Below the pieces are notes generated by a model that saw only the letters and a list, made by a program, of their open reading frames with translations, was not told where the DNA came from and ran no database searches. The translations under genes and the position numbers were made by a program. This document shows positions 34,064 through 43,780 of a stretch of 64,000 bases of DNA, piece after piece; the first letter of the stretch is position 1, and every line of letters begins with the position of its first letter. Origin of the DNA: Luteipulveratus mongoliensis (GTDB lineage Bacteria; Actinomycetota; Actinomycetes; Actinomycetales; Dermatophilaceae); NCBI RefSeq assembly GCF_001190945.1, contig NZ_CP011112.1, positions 5,208,001 to 5,272,000 of the forward strand, given 5' to 3'.

Positions 34064-35191
34064 TCAGTCCTGAACGGTGAGAACGGGTTCGGACACCAGG
34101 CCGAAGGTCCGCAGCACACCGAGCAGCTCTCGGTGCCCGAAAGCCTGGCACCCGGACGCGAAGCCGATTCGCTTCGGCGGCTGCTGCAGGAGGGCGTACG
34201 CCGCATAGGCCTGGAGGAGCCCGGTCTGCTTGTAGTTGCTGTTGCCGTGGATGACGCAGTGGGCCCGTCCGAGTGGGCCCGAGGCGTGCACCGAGTCCAG
34301 CGACTTGTTGATGCGTGGGTTCTCACGGGGTGGCATCTGATCCATGACCTGCCGGGCGGTCGCGGTGAGTGCGGCGTCTCGATCGGCGTCGTTCATGTCC
34401 TTCGTCGCCTCCAACGCAGCCGCCACGATCTGCGGTACGCCGTTCATGAGGGCCGCGTTGAACACGCCGCCCTGCGCCTTGACGTTGGCCACCCGCGGGT
34501 CACGCCGGAACCACACCGGGTGGGACGTACCACCCCAGGGCAGCGACAACGCGAGCTCGTGCTGCCCAGGCACGACCAGCGAGACGAGACCCTGCTCGGG
34601 ATCGAAGGGGACGTACGCGTTCTGCTCCAGGTAGTGCGCGGCCGAGGTGGCGGCGTTGACGAGAATCGTGCGCGTCGAGGCAATCGTCGGGCTCCCGCCC
34701 CAGAAGACGGCGATGTCGAGCGTGTCGAGTCCGGGCTTCTCCAGCGCGATCTGCGCCGCGATCTCACCGGTCGTGTACATCTGGGCAAGACCGGGTGAGA
34801 GCAGCAAGTTCTGCTCGGCGAAGTCGGCGCCGTACTTCTCGTCGCAGGTGATTAGCCAGTCCTGCTCGCCGGTGGTGTCGGCGTAGTGGGTGCCGGCCGC
34901 AAGGCAGGCCTCGACCACGGCCGGGCCGAGCTCGGAGAACGGCCCCACGGTGTTGAGGACGACCGATGCGCCTCGGAAGAGCGCGGTCAGCGACTCGACG
35001 TCATGATCCACCGTCTGGATCTCGTAGTCGGCGGTCTCGATCCCGGCCACGTGGGCCTCCATCGAGTCCTTCAGCTTTTCCTCGCTGCGCCCGGCCGCGA
35101 CGAACGGCACGTTGTACTCGCGCAGGTACTCACACACCAGTCGGCCGGTGTAGCCGGAGGCGCCGTAGACGATGACGGGCTTCTCACTCAT
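34064..35191 (-). CDS. Saccharopine-dehydrogenase-like NAD(P)-binding protein
   Basis: A 375-residue protein with an N-terminal Rossmann motif YGASGYTGRL near residues 9-18 and the VVLNTVGPFSELGPAVVEACLAAGTHYADTTGE block of the saccharopine dehydrogenase / trans-acting enoyl reductase superfamily. The C-terminal half is not typical of lysine enzymes and resembles the actinobacterial group carrying DUF5938. It lies between an SDR and an acyl-CoA ligase, so an oxidoreductase step in degrading a lipid-like acid is a fair inference. ATG with GAGGA upstream. Confidence 0.82.
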   Translation of the reverse strand: MSEKPVIVYGASGYTGRLVCEYLREYNVPFVAAGRSEEKLKDSMEAHVAGIETADYEIQTVDHDVESLTALFRGASVVLNTVGPFSELGPAVVEACLAAGTHYADTTGEQDWLITCDEKYGADFAEQNLLLSPGLAQMYTTGEIAAQIALEKPGLDTLDIAVFWGGSPTIASTRTILVNAATSAAHYLEQNAYVPFDPEQGLVSLVVPGQHELALSLPWGGTSHPVWFRRDPRVANVKAQGGVFNAALMNGVPQIVAAALEATKDMNDADRDAALTATARQVMDQMPPRENPRINKSLDSVHASGPLGRAHCVIHGNSNYKQTGLLQAYAAYALLQQPPKRIGFASGCQAFGHRELLGVLRTFGLVSEPVLTVQD

Positions 35192-35200
35192 GCCGTGTCC

Positions 35201-35995
<795 letters not shown>

Positions 35996-36056
35996 GTCCG
36001 CTCCTTCGTCGCGCCCGGCCGCCACGTTGCGGCCCGCAAGACGTGTGAGCAGGTTC

Positions 36057-36090
36057 ACAGGTGGCCTTGACACTTGTCAAGACCACCTGT
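36057..36090. promoter_or_regulatory. 34-bp near-perfect palindrome, probable TetR operator
   Basis: ACAGGTGG-C-CTTGAC (36057-36071), spacer ACTT, then GTCAAG-A-CCACCTGT (36076-36090): 15-bp arms with one mismatch. A further GTCAAGAC half-site lies at 36102-36109. Placed between the divergent SDR (start 35995) and TetR (start 36150) genes. Confidence 0.85.
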
Positions 36091-36149
36091 CCAGACCAGT
36101 CGTCAAGACGGTCTCGCCGAGGAAGGAGGCAGCGCCGTACACTCGCGCC

Positions 36150-36776
36150 ATGTCCACCACGACGGCACCGCAGGACGGTGCACCGTCGCCGGATCGCTAC
36201 GACGCCCGGCGAGACGAGCTGGCCGAATCGGCCCTGCAAACCCTCGGCGAACGCGGCTATGCGCGCACGAGCCTGCGAGAGATCGCCGCCAACTCACCGT
36301 TCAGCCACGGCGTCGTGCACTACTACTTCCGCGACAAGACCGAGCTAATCGTGCACGGCGTCCAGACCTACAAGGCGCGCTGCGTCACCAGGTACGACGA
36401 CGTGGTCGCGTCCGCGAGCAGTGCCGATGACCTGGCTCGCGCCTTCGGCGACAAGCTGGTCGAGACCATGACCGACGAGGCCCCGATGCACCGTCTCTGG
36501 TACGACCTGCGGACCCAGAGCATGTTCGAGGAGCGGCTGCGCCCGGCAGTGCTCGCCATCGACGCGAGCCTGGAGCAGATGATCTGGCGCGTGGTCTCCC
36601 GCTACGCCGAGCTCTCGGGTCGCTCGGTGGCCGTGAGCTCAGCGTCGGCGTACGCCATGCTGGACGGCGTCTTCGAGCGCGCCCTGCTGCGTCACCTATG
36701 CGGCGACCCCGAGGCCGGGCCTTGGCTGAAGGCGCAGGCCAGCGACGCACTGCCGATGTTGTTCGGCGACGCCTGA
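36150..36776 (+). CDS. TetR family transcriptional regulator
   Basis: A 208-residue regulator. The N-terminal helix-turn-helix is ALQTLGERGYARTSLREIAANSPFSHGVVHYYFRDKTEL at about 25-65, with the usual YYF..K end. The C-terminal ligand domain is TetR_C-like. ATG 36150 has TACACT 6 nt upstream and no ribosome site, so it is probably leaderless. It likely represses itself and the divergent SDR operon through the 34-bp palindrome, released by an acid or CoA-ester ligand. Its TGA lies in the left flank of palindromic repeat copy 2. Confidence 0.9.
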   Translation: MSTTTAPQDGAPSPDRYDARRDELAESALQTLGERGYARTSLREIAANSPFSHGVVHYYFRDKTELIVHGVQTYKARCVTRYDDVVASASSADDLARAFGDKLVETMTDEAPMHRLWYDLRTQSMFEERLRPAVLAIDASLEQMIWRVVSRYAELSGRSVAVSSASAYAMLDGVFERALLRHLCGDPEAGPWLKAQASDALPMLFGDA

Positions 36777-36790
36777 CCCACTGGCCCCAC

Positions 36791-36862
36791 GCCAGATAAC
36801 TGCGTCTCCTGAATCTGACCGGCTTGCAAGTACGTCGGACTCGGGAGACGCAGTTATCTGGC
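36791..36862. repeat. 72-bp palindromic repeat, copy 2
   Basis: Left arm 36791-36815 and loop 36816-36837 are identical to copy 1 at 32453. The right arm 36838-36862 differs from a perfect complement at two positions. The preceding TGACCCACTGGCCC, including the TetR gene stop codon, is shared with copy 1 at the same distance. Like copy 1, it lies between convergent genes. Confidence 0.93.
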
Positions 36863-36895
36863 GGTGGGACTGCCTTCGGGCGCCGGGGACGGAGC

Positions 36896-37333
36896 CTACG
36901 AGGTCAGGGCGACCAGGCGGCGTACGGCCAGCTCGTAACCCTGGACCCCACACCCGACGATCACGCCTGAGGCGAGATCGGACAGGTAGGAGTTGTGCCG
37001 AAACGCTTCTCGCGCATGGACATTCGAGATGTGCACCTCGACGAACGGTGCGTCCAGTGTCGCGAGCGCGTCGCGAATCGCGACGGAGGTGTGGGTGTAG
37101 GCGGCGGCGTTGATGATGATGCCGTCGACGCCCTCAGCGGCCAGTCGCTGGATCTCGTCGACGAGCGCACCCTCGTGGTTCGACTGGAACCACGTGAGCT
37201 CGCAGCCGAGCTCCTTCGCGACCGTGGCGCAGGAGTCCTCGATCGCGGCAAGGGTCGTGCTGCCGTACGTCTCGGGCTCGCGCTGGCCGAGCAGGTTGAG
37301 GTTGGGCCCGTTGAGGACGGCGAACGACGACAT
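36896..37333 (-). CDS. aroQ: Type II 3-dehydroquinate dehydratase
   Basis: A 145-residue shikimate-pathway enzyme converting 3-dehydroquinate to 3-dehydroshikimate. It has the signature start [19 protein letters not shown] with the active-site Tyr, then [30 protein letters not shown] and [19 protein letters not shown] with the catalytic His. Length is normal. ATG 37333 is chosen because the family block starts at once. The longer frame to 37393 would overlap the toxin-antitoxin promoter. It stands apart from other aro genes here. Confidence 0.95.
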   Translation of the reverse strand: MSSFAVLNGPNLNLLGQREPETYGSTTLAAIEDSCATVAKELGCELTWFQSNHEGALVDEIQRLAAEGVDGIIINAAAYTHTSVAIRDALATLDAPFVEVHISNVHAREAFRHNSYLSDLASGVIVGCGVQGYELAVRRLVALTS

Positions 37334-37385
37334 GCGGCCAAGTATGGCCGGGAGTGAGGCGCCGTTGCAGATGCCGCGCTCACGG

Positions 37386-37405
37386 GCGTACAATTTTCTG
37401 TACGC
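37386..37405. promoter_or_regulatory. Palindromic operator of the YefM-YoeB pair
   Basis: GCGTACA-N6-TGTACGC, ending 14 bp before the antitoxin ATG and next to its AGGAGG site. E. coli YefM binds palindromes with TGTACA cores, so autoregulation is likely. Confidence 0.7.
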
Positions 37406-37419
37406 GAGGAGGTGCGGCT

Positions 37420-37671
37420 ATGAGGACGATGAGCTACTCAGAGTCACGGGCAAAGTACGCCGAGACCCTGAGCTCGGTGACCGACGACCGCGAGGAGGTG
37501 ATCATCACGCGCGCCGGACACGAAGACGTCGTGATGGTCTCGCTGGACGACTACGAGTCACTGAAGGAGACCGCCTACCTGCTGCGCAGCCCGGCGAACG
37601 CTCGCCGCCTCCTTGCGTCGATCGATCGGCTGGAGAGTGGATCGGGCACCGAGCAGGATCTCGTGGAGTGA
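37420..37671 (+). CDS. Type II antitoxin, Phd/YefM family
   Basis: An 83-residue antitoxin. The N-terminal DNA-binding Phd/YefM fold is SYSESRAKYAETLSSVTDDREEVIITRAGHEDVVMVSLDDYESLKET, and the acidic C-terminal tail wraps the toxin. ATG 37420 has AGGAGG upstream. The stop overlaps the toxin start by 4 bp, which sets toxin production by translational coupling. Confidence 0.93.
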   Translation: MRTMSYSESRAKYAETLSSVTDDREEVIITRAGHEDVVMVSLDDYESLKETAYLLRSPANARRLLASIDRLESGSGTEQDLVE

Positions 37672-37928
37672 AGCTCGTCTGGGATGAGTCTGCCTGGGAC
37701 GACTACATCGAGTGGCAGTCACAGGACCGCAAGGTCCTCAAGCGGATCAACCTGCTGATCAAGGACGTTGCCCGCAACGGCAACGAAGGCATCGGCAAAC
37801 CTGAGGCCCTGAAACACGGCTTCTCCGGATATTGGTCGCGACGCATCACCGACGAGCATCGCCTCATCTACAAGATCGAGGGCGGCGAGATCCGCATTGC
37901 CGCCTGTCGTTACCACTACGACCGTTGA
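37668..37928 (+). CDS. yoeB: Type II toxin, YoeB family mRNA interferase
   Basis: An 86-residue ribosome-dependent endoribonuclease. Glu46 (GKPEAL), Arg65 (DEHRLIY), His83 and Tyr84 (CRYHY) fall at the same numbers as the catalytic residues of E. coli YoeB, so it should be active. GTG start coupled as GTGA to the antitoxin stop. Its stop lies 3 bp from the end of the convergent haemoglobin gene. Confidence 0.95.
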   Translation: MKLVWDESAWDDYIEWQSQDRKVLKRINLLIKDVARNGNEGIGKPEALKHGFSGYWSRRITDEHRLIYKIEGGEIRIAACRYHYDR

Positions 37929-37931
37929 TCG

Positions 37932-38402
37932 TCAGGGTTGATAGGGCGGTGCGACGCCCCAGCCCCAGCGCGGGACGGGCGCCTCGCCTACGACGTCGGC
38001 CCCGGGTTGGGAGTTCGACATCGCCAGGCGGGTGCCCCACTCGATGTAGCCGACGAACGCGGCGCGGAACTCCGGGTCGGCCGGCAAGCCAGCCTCGTCC
38101 GCACTGTCGAGGAGCAAGTCCACCCACCGTCGACGCTGCGGCTCGGTGATGCCCTTGTCGATGTGGTGCGCCAGCATCTGCGGGTAGCCGCCGAGCTCAT
38201 CGGTGTAGCGGGCCGGCCCGCCGAACACCTCACCGAGCCAGATCGCGACGTGCTGCGGATGATCCGGGCTCATGTGCGCGAAGAGCGGCCCGATCACGTC
38301 GTCCTTGAGGACCTTGTCGTAGAAGACGCCGGTGAGGCGCTCGAGCGCCTCACCGCCACCTGCCCAGTCGTACAGCGTGGGTGTCGTCGACTCCTCGGTC
38401 AC
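37932..38402 (-). CDS. Group II truncated haemoglobin
   Basis: A 156-residue 2-on-2 globin: LYDWAGGGEALERLTGVFYDKVLKD with the early helix residues, FAHMSPDHPQHVAIWLGEVFGGP, and YPQMLAHHIDKGITEPQRRRWV with the proximal His region. The extended C-terminus APVPRWGWGVAPPYQP is usual in actinobacterial members. Roles proposed for the family are O2/NO or peroxide chemistry. GTG start overlaps the stop of the upstream putative RHH gene (GTGA), so the two form one operon. Confidence 0.92.
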   Translation of the reverse strand: MTEESTTPTLYDWAGGGEALERLTGVFYDKVLKDDVIGPLFAHMSPDHPQHVAIWLGEVFGGPARYTDELGGYPQMLAHHIDKGITEPQRRRWVDLLLDSADEAGLPADPEFRAAFVGYIEWGTRLAMSNSQPGADVVGEAPVPRWGWGVAPPYQP

Positions 38403-38920
38403 GACGCCTGGCCACTCGCCCGGAAGGCCGGGCCCGACCGGCGTACGTCGTGCACGGCTGACAGCGCGTCCTGCAGCTCCTTGATCCAGTCGGCCTCGTG
38501 CTCGGCGACCAGACGGACCGACCAGGCAAGCGCCTCGGAGCGCGAGCGCGCGACGCCGGCGTCGACCAACGTGTCAAGCACCTGCCGCTCGGGCTGACGC
38601 AGCCGCGTCATCACCGGGATCGACATGTTGGTGAAGATCTGTTGGGTCTCACCGCACTGCGCACCCCAGGCCACCTTGCGGCCGTAGCGACGCTCGGCCT
38701 CGTCCGCGATCCGCATCCGCTGCTGGCGGGTGTCCTCACGGAATCGCTTGATCCGGCCCGCCTCCGCGCCTCGCGTGGCAGCGTCGTCCTCGTCCTGTAC
38801 GTCGGGGGCCGGCAGTGCGCCGACCACGACGATCTCGTCCCGGTCCACAGAGACCTCGGGCTCACCCTCGAACCACTCGTCGGGGAGCCGCCCGACGAGC
38901 CAACCGCTCACTTCGCTCAT
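38399..38920 (-). CDS. Unknown protein with a C-terminal ribbon-helix-helix-like segment
   Basis: A 173-residue protein of no family I can name. The middle is charged ([27 protein letters not shown]). The C-terminal part [37 protein letters not shown] has the strand-helix-helix pattern of ribbon-helix-helix DNA-binding proteins ([10 protein letters not shown] is typical). The ATG at 38920 has no ribosome site and lies directly beside three 8-bp repeats, a fit for an autoregulated repressor. Coupled by 4 bp to the haemoglobin gene and divergent from phosphoketolase. Confidence 0.7.
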   Translation of the reverse strand: MSEVSGWLVGRLPDEWFEGEPEVSVDRDEIVVVGALPAPDVQDEDDAATRGAEAGRIKRFREDTRQQRMRIADEAERRYGRKVAWGAQCGETQQIFTNMSIPVMTRLRQPERQVLDTLVDAGVARSRSEALAWSVRLVAEHEADWIKELQDALSAVHDVRRSGPAFRASGQAS

Positions 38921-38924
38921 GTGT

Positions 38925-38948
38925 TGATTACACGCTTACATGATTACG
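38925..38948. promoter_or_regulatory. Three tandem 8-bp direct repeats in the phosphoketolase divergent promoter
   Basis: The units are TGATTACA (38925-38932), CGCTTACA (38933-38940) and TGATTACG (38941-38948), an AT-rich island in GC-rich surroundings. Ribbon-helix-helix dimers commonly bind such in-phase arrays. They lie 4 bp from the start of the putative RHH gene and 72 bp from the phosphoketolase ATG. Confidence 0.7.
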
Positions 38949-39019
38949 GAGTCAAGACCTTTCCGCTCGCGGGACCTTTTGCCCTCGACCCGGTTGCGAT
39001 CCGCGGGCAGGGTGGACCC

Positions 39020-41464
39020 ATGACGCCTTCGCGTACGAGGACGAAGCCCAAGCCCCTGTCGAAGTCCGAGCTCGCCGGCCTCAACGCCTGGTTCCGCGCG
39101 GCCAACTACGTCTCGGTCGGGCAGATCTACCTGCTCGACAACGCACTGCTGGAGCGTGACCTGACTGCGGAGGACATCAAGCCTCGGCTGCTCGGGCACT
39201 GGGGTACGACCCCTGGCCTCAACCTCATCTACACCCACCTCAACCGGCTGATCCGTCAGCGTGACGTCGACGCGATCTTCCTCGCCGGCCCGGGTCACGG
39301 TGGCCCCGCAGCCGTGGCGAATGCGTACCTCGAGGGCACGTACAGCGAGGTCTACCCGAGCATCGGCGATGACGGCGATGGCTTGAAGGCGCTGTTTCGC
39401 CAGTTCTCGTTCCCCGGTGGCATCCCGTCGCACGTCGCACCGGAGACGCCCGGATCCATCCACGAGGGCGGCGAGCTCGGCTACGTCCTGTCGCACGCAT
39501 ACGGCGCGGCCATGGACAACCCGGACCTCGTGGTCGCAGCGGTCGTCGGTGACGGCGAGTTCGAGACCGGGCCCCTCGCGACCTCATGGCACGCCAACAA
39601 GTTCGTCGACCCGACGGTGGACGGCGTGGTGCTGCCGATCCTCCACCTCAACGGCTACAAGATCGCCAATCCGACTGTGCCTGCTCGCATTCCGCGGCCT
39701 GAGCTGATCAGCCTGCTTGAGGGCTACGGGCACGAGGTCATCACGGTCGAAGGCGATGACCCGGCCGACGTGCACCAGCAGATGGCCGCCGCGATGGATC
39801 AGGCGCACGACCTCATCCGGGCCATCCAGGACGAGGCACGTGCGGGCAAGAGGTCGCTCCGTCGCAAGCAGCCGGAGCGTCCTCGGTGGCCGATGATCCT
39901 GCTCGTCACGCCGAAAGGCTGGACCGGACCCGACAAGGTCGACGGCGTCCAGGTCGAAGGCACGTGGCGCGCCCATCAGGTGCCGCTGTCCGAGACCCGG
40001 ACTAACGACAAGCACCGCGCGCAGCTCCAGACGTGGCTGGAGTCGTACGACCCGGGCTCGCTCTTCGACGACGAGGGGCGACTCGTGGAGTCGGTGCGCG
40101 CGCTGGCTCCCGTCGGCACCAGGCGGATGAGCGCCAACCCGCACGCCAACGGTGGCCTGCTCCGAAAGCCGTTGACGATCAAGGACTTCCGCGAGTACGC
40201 CGTCCCGGTGAAGGCGCCCGGCGGATCGGTGAACGAGGCGACCAAGGTCTTCGGCGCGATGGTCGCTGACATCGTGCGCGACAACCCGGAGTCGTTCAGG
40301 TTGTTCGGTCCGGACGAGACGGAGTCCAACCGGCTGGGTGCGGTCTACGACGCGACCACCAAGGTCTTCGCCGGCGAGATCCTCCCGGTCGACGAGCACC
40401 TCGCGCACAGCGGCCGCGTCATGGAGATGCTGTCGGAGCACACCTGCCAGGGCTGGCTCGAGGGCTACCTCCTGACCGGACGGCACGGGTTGTTCTCCTG
40501 CTACGAGGCGTTCATCCACATCGTCGACTCGATGTTCAACCAGCACGCGAAGTGGCTCAACACCACCCGCGAGCTCGACTGGCGTCCGCCCGTGTCATCG
40601 CTCAACTACCTTCTGACCTCGCATGTCTGGCGACAGGATCACAACGGGTTCTCCCACCAGGATCCCGGCTTCATCGACCACGTGGTCAACAAGAAGGCCG
40701 AGGTCGTCCGGGTCTACCTGCCGCCGGACACCAACACGCTGCTGTCGACGATGGCTCATTGTCTGGCCAGCAAGCACTACGTCAACGTCGTGGTCGCGGG
40801 CAAGCAGCCGCAGTTCGACTGGCTCGACGCGGAGCAGGCCGCCGACCACTGTGCCCGCGGTGTCGGCATCTGGGACTGGGCGGGCAACGACGAGGGCGAC
40901 CCCGAGGTCGTCATCGCCTCGGCTGGCGACATCCCCACCCTCGAAGCGCTCGCGGCCACTGCGATGCTGCGAGAACACCTGCCAGAGCTGCGGATTCGCT
41001 TCATCAACGTCGTCGACCTGATGCGGCTCCAGGACGAGCGCGAGCATCCGCACGGCCTGTCCGACCGCGACTTCGACACACTCTTCACCACGGACAAGCC
41101 AGTCATCTTCGCCTACCACGGCTACCCGTGGCTCATTCACCGACTGACCTACCGGCGCACCAACCACGACAACCTGCACGTGCGCGGCTACAAGGAGGAG
41201 GGCACGACCACCACACCGTTCGACATGGTGATGATGAACGACATCGACCGCTACCACCTGGTCATCGACGTCATCGACCGCGTGCCCGGGCTCGGTAGCC
41301 GCGCGGCTCAGCTGCGACAGAACATGGTCGACGCCCGGCGGCGCGCTAAGGAGTGGACCCGTGAGCACGGCGACGACATCCCCGAGGTCAAGGACTGGAA
41401 GTGGGCTGAGGAGGTCGACGGCGACCCGGCGGCGACCAGCGGCACCAGCGCCGACTTCGCGTGA
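39020..41464 (+). CDS. xfp: Phosphoketolase (xylulose-5-phosphate / fructose-6-phosphate)
   Basis: An 814-residue thiamine-diphosphate enzyme splitting xylulose-5-P (or fructose-6-P) with phosphate to acetyl phosphate and glyceraldehyde-3-P (or erythrose-4-P). It shows [42 protein letters not shown], the cofactor motif [10 protein letters not shown], and [23 protein letters not shown] 39020 has GGTGGA upstream, and the in-frame extension to 38498 overlaps the divergent gene. Its stop is coupled to the pentapeptide-repeat gene. ackA and pta, which use acetyl phosphate, follow convergently. Confidence 0.95.
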   Translation: MTPSRTRTKPKPLSKSELAGLNAWFRAANYVSVGQIYLLDNALLERDLTAEDIKPRLLGHWGTTPGLNLIYTHLNRLIRQRDVDAIFLAGPGHGGPAAVANAYLEGTYSEVYPSIGDDGDGLKALFRQFSFPGGIPSHVAPETPGSIHEGGELGYVLSHAYGAAMDNPDLVVAAVVGDGEFETGPLATSWHANKFVDPTVDGVVLPILHLNGYKIANPTVPARIPRPELISLLEGYGHEVITVEGDDPADVHQQMAAAMDQAHDLIRAIQDEARAGKRSLRRKQPERPRWPMILLVTPKGWTGPDKVDGVQVEGTWRAHQVPLSETRTNDKHRAQLQTWLESYDPGSLFDDEGRLVESVRALAPVGTRRMSANPHANGGLLRKPLTIKDFREYAVPVKAPGGSVNEATKVFGAMVADIVRDNPESFRLFGPDETESNRLGAVYDATTKVFAGEILPVDEHLAHSGRVMEMLSEHTCQGWLEGYLLTGRHGLFSCYEAFIHIVDSMFNQHAKWLNTTRELDWRPPVSSLNYLLTSHVWRQDHNGFSHQDPGFIDHVVNKKAEVVRVYLPPDTNTLLSTMAHCLASKHYVNVVVAGKQPQFDWLDAEQAADHCARGVGIWDWAGNDEGDPEVVIASAGDIPTLEALAATAMLREHLPELRIRFINVVDLMRLQDEREHPHGLSDRDFDTLFTTDKPVIFAYHGYPWLIHRLTYRRTNHDNLHVRGYKEEGTTTTPFDMVMMNDIDRYHLVIDVIDRVPGLGSRAAQLRQNMVDARRRAKEWTREHGDDIPEVKDWKWAEEVDGDPAATSGTSADFA

Positions 41465-42279
41465 GTGACACTCGGGAGCTGAGTGCCGACTGCTCGCAGT
41501 GCTTCGGGTTGTGCTGTGTCGTGCCGGCATTCGCGGCGTCCGTCGACTTCGCGATCGACAAGCCGGCGCGTACTCCGTGCCCGAACCTCGCCGCCGACTT
41601 CCGCTGCGGCGTGCACTCGCGACTGCCCGACCTGGGCTTTCGCGGGTGCACGGTGTACGACTGCTTCGGCGCTGGGCAGCGGGTGTCACAGGAGACCTTC
41701 GAGGACGGGGTGGACTGGCGATCGGGGTCGGCTCCTCAGATGTACGACGCGTTTCCGGTCATGCGGGATCTGCACGAGCTTCTTTGGTACGTCACGGAAT
41801 CGGTCCTGTTGCTACCTTCGGGCACGCTCCGTGCGGCCCTGAAGGCAGAGCGTGCTCGGCTGGACCGGCTCGGTGACGGGCCTCCTGCTGAGGTGGTCGC
41901 GCTCGACGTCGCTCAGCTGCGTGGCGAGGTGAATCCTCTGCTCCAGCAGGCGAGCTCAGTGCTGCGCGCCGCAGTACGTCGCGACGGCGCCGACCACAGA
42001 GGCGCCGATCTGCTGGGCGCCGACCTCCGGCGTACGGACCTGCGGGGCGCGAGTCTGCGTGGGGCGTTGCTCGTTGCAGCGGACCTGAGGGGCGTCGACC
42101 TGAGTGGCGCTGATGTCACGGGTGCCGACCTGAGAGACGCCGACCTACGTGGCGCGGACCTGCGCGGCACCTTGTATCTCCTTCAGTCCCAGCTCAACTC
42201 GGCTCGTGGCGACGCCACCACTCGGCTACCTGAGCGGTGCGGCAGACCCGCCCACTGGCCAGACTCGCTGGTCGAGTAG
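41461..42279 (+). CDS. Pentapeptide-repeat protein with an N-terminal Cys-rich domain
   Basis: A 272-residue protein in two parts. Residues 10-80 carry a Cys-rich block: CSQCFGLCC, then [29 protein letters not shown], likely a metal or Fe-S site like the CxxCxxxCC proteins. From about residue 175 come some 12 pentapeptide repeats of A(D/N)LxG type ([21 protein letters not shown] onwards), which fold as a right-handed beta-helix. Function unknown. GTG start overlaps phosphoketolase by 4 bp. The last residues Leu-Val-Glu and the TAG come from the palindromic repeat array. Confidence 0.88.
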   Translation: MSDTRELSADCSQCFGLCCVVPAFAASVDFAIDKPARTPCPNLAADFRCGVHSRLPDLGFRGCTVYDCFGAGQRVSQETFEDGVDWRSGSAPQMYDAFPVMRDLHELLWYVTESVLLLPSGTLRAALKAERARLDRLGDGPPAEVVALDVAQLRGEVNPLLQQASSVLRAAVRRDGADHRGADLLGADLRRTDLRGASLRGALLVAADLRGVDLSGADVTGADLRDADLRGADLRGTLYLLQSQLNSARGDATTRLPERCGRPAHWPDSLVE

Positions 42280-42585
42280 GCGAGGAACGAGCCGTATCGA
42301 GACCTGGAGCGCGCGGTCACCTGGTCTCGATACGCCTCCGCTAGCGCTCCGGCTACTCGACCAGCGAGGTATCGCTGGTCGAGTAGGCGAGGAACGAGCC
42401 GTATCGAGACCCGGTGCGCGCGGTCACCTGGTCTCGATACGCCTCCGCTGGCGCTCCGGCTACTCGACCAGCGAGGTATCGCTGGTCGAGTAGGCGAGGC
42501 GCTAGCCGAGCCGTATCGAGACCCGGTGCGCGCGGTCAGTTGGTCTCGATACGCCTCCGCTGGCGCTCCGGCTACTCGACCAGCG
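42266..42585. repeat. Three tandem copies of the LVE-stop palindrome
   Basis: Copies at 42266-42366, 42373-42473 and 42480-42585, separated by AGGTAT. Each starts CGCTGGTCGAGTAG, has an internal GTATCGAGACC...GGTCTCGATAC pairing, and ends CTACTCGACCAGCG, so each is a long inverted repeat of about 100 bp. The array fills the space between the pentapeptide gene and ackA and supplies the LVE-stop ends of both. It may block convergent transcription. Confidence 0.93.
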
Positions 42586-43780
42586 TGTGGATGGCGGCGA
42601 GGGACTGGCGGGCTATGGCCAGCTCTTCGTTCGTGGGGACGACCAGCACGGTCACGTCGGAGGAGTCAGTTGAGATGATGCGAGCCTGGCGACTCTTGGC
42701 CTTGTTGCGCCGGCCGTCGATGCGAATCCCCAGGCGCTCCAGGCCTTTCAAGGCACCAGCACGGACGACCGCGCTGTTCTCGCCGACCCCAGCGGTGAAG
42801 GTGATCACGTCCGCGCCGCCGAGGACAGCGAGGTACGCACCGACGTACTTTCGCAGCCGATGCAGATAGACATCGAGGGCGAGCCGCGCCTTCTCATCAC
42901 CCTCGTCAGCAGCCGTGGTGAGGTCACGGAAGTCGCTGATCCCAGCGATGCCTTGGACACCGGACTTCTTGTTGAGCAGCGCGTCGAGCGCGCTCACATC
43001 CAGGCCGGCGACGCGGTGCAGGTGGAGGAGTACGCCAGGGTCGACGTCTCCCCCGCGCGTCCCCATCACGAGTCCCTCGAGCGGCGTCAGGCCCATCGAG
43101 GTGTCGACCGGCAGCCCGCCACGGATCGCCGACGCCGACGCGCCGTTGCCGAGATGCAGCACGATCTGGTCGATCTCGGTGACGTCGCGACCGAGGAAGC
43201 TAGCGGCCTCCTGGGAGACGTACTCGTGCGAGGTGCCGTGGAAGCCATAGCGCCGGATCGCGTGCTTCTCGGCCAGACGGTGGTCGATCGCATAGGTCGA
43301 CGCAGCAGGCGGCAGCTCCGAGAAGAACGCCGTGTCAAAGACCGCGACCTGAGGAAGCTCGGGAAAGGCCTTGGCAGCGTTACGGATTCCGTCGGCGTTG
43401 GCCGGGTTGTGCAGCGGAGCGAGCTTGGCCGCCCGATCGATCTCGGCGAGCACCGCTCGGTCCACCACGGTCGGCTCAGTGAGCTTGCGGCCGCCATGGA
43501 CGACCCGATGTCCGACAGCCACCAGGCCACACGAGGCGAGGTCGACACCACGCTCAGCCAACGTCGTACGCATCAGCTCGAGAGCGGCTGCCTGGTCGGG
43601 CACCTTCGCCTTCGCCTCGTGCTCCTCGCCATCCACGGTCAGGGAGATCGTTGATCCGGATGCGCCAACCCGCTCGATCAGACCCTTGGCCGACGCTTCC
43701 CCTGACGACGGGTCGACCACCTGGAACTTCAGCGACGACGACCCGGCGTTGAGGACGAGGACGCGCTGAGGCGTGGTCAT
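42572..43780 (-). CDS. ackA: Acetate kinase
   Basis: A 402-residue kinase converting acetyl phosphate and ADP to acetate and ATP. It starts VLVLNAGSSSLKFQVVD, has the FDTAFF and RRYGFHGTSHEYV motifs, and ends with FTAGVGENSAVVRAGAL...RIDGRRN. Length is normal. Its start overlaps pta by 4 bp. The C-terminal HTLVE and TAG lie in the repeat array, a small repeat-made tail. With phosphoketolase it gives a route from pentose phosphate to acetate with ATP gain. Confidence 0.95.
   Translation of the reverse strand: MTTPQRVLVLNAGSSSLKFQVVDPSSGEASAKGLIERVGASGSTISLTVDGEEHEAKAKVPDQAAALELMRTTLAERGVDLASCGLVAVGHRVVHGGRKLTEPTVVDRAVLAEIDRAAKLAPLHNPANADGIRNAAKAFPELPQVAVFDTAFFSELPPAASTYAIDHRLAEKHAIRRYGFHGTSHEYVSQEAASFLGRDVTEIDQIVLHLGNGASASAIRGGLPVDTSMGLTPLEGLVMGTRGGDVDPGVLLHLHRVAGLDVSALDALLNKKSGVQGIAGISDFRDLTTAADEGDEKARLALDVYLHRLRKYVGAYLAVLGGADVITFTAGVGENSAVVRAGALKGLERLGIRIDGRRNKAKSRQARIISTDSSDVTVLVVPTNEELAIARQSLAAIHTLVE

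Noticed and set aside
42266-42585. CRISPR-like array
   Set aside because: The units are about 100 bp long inverted repeats separated by the same hexamer, with no variable spacers and no cas genes.
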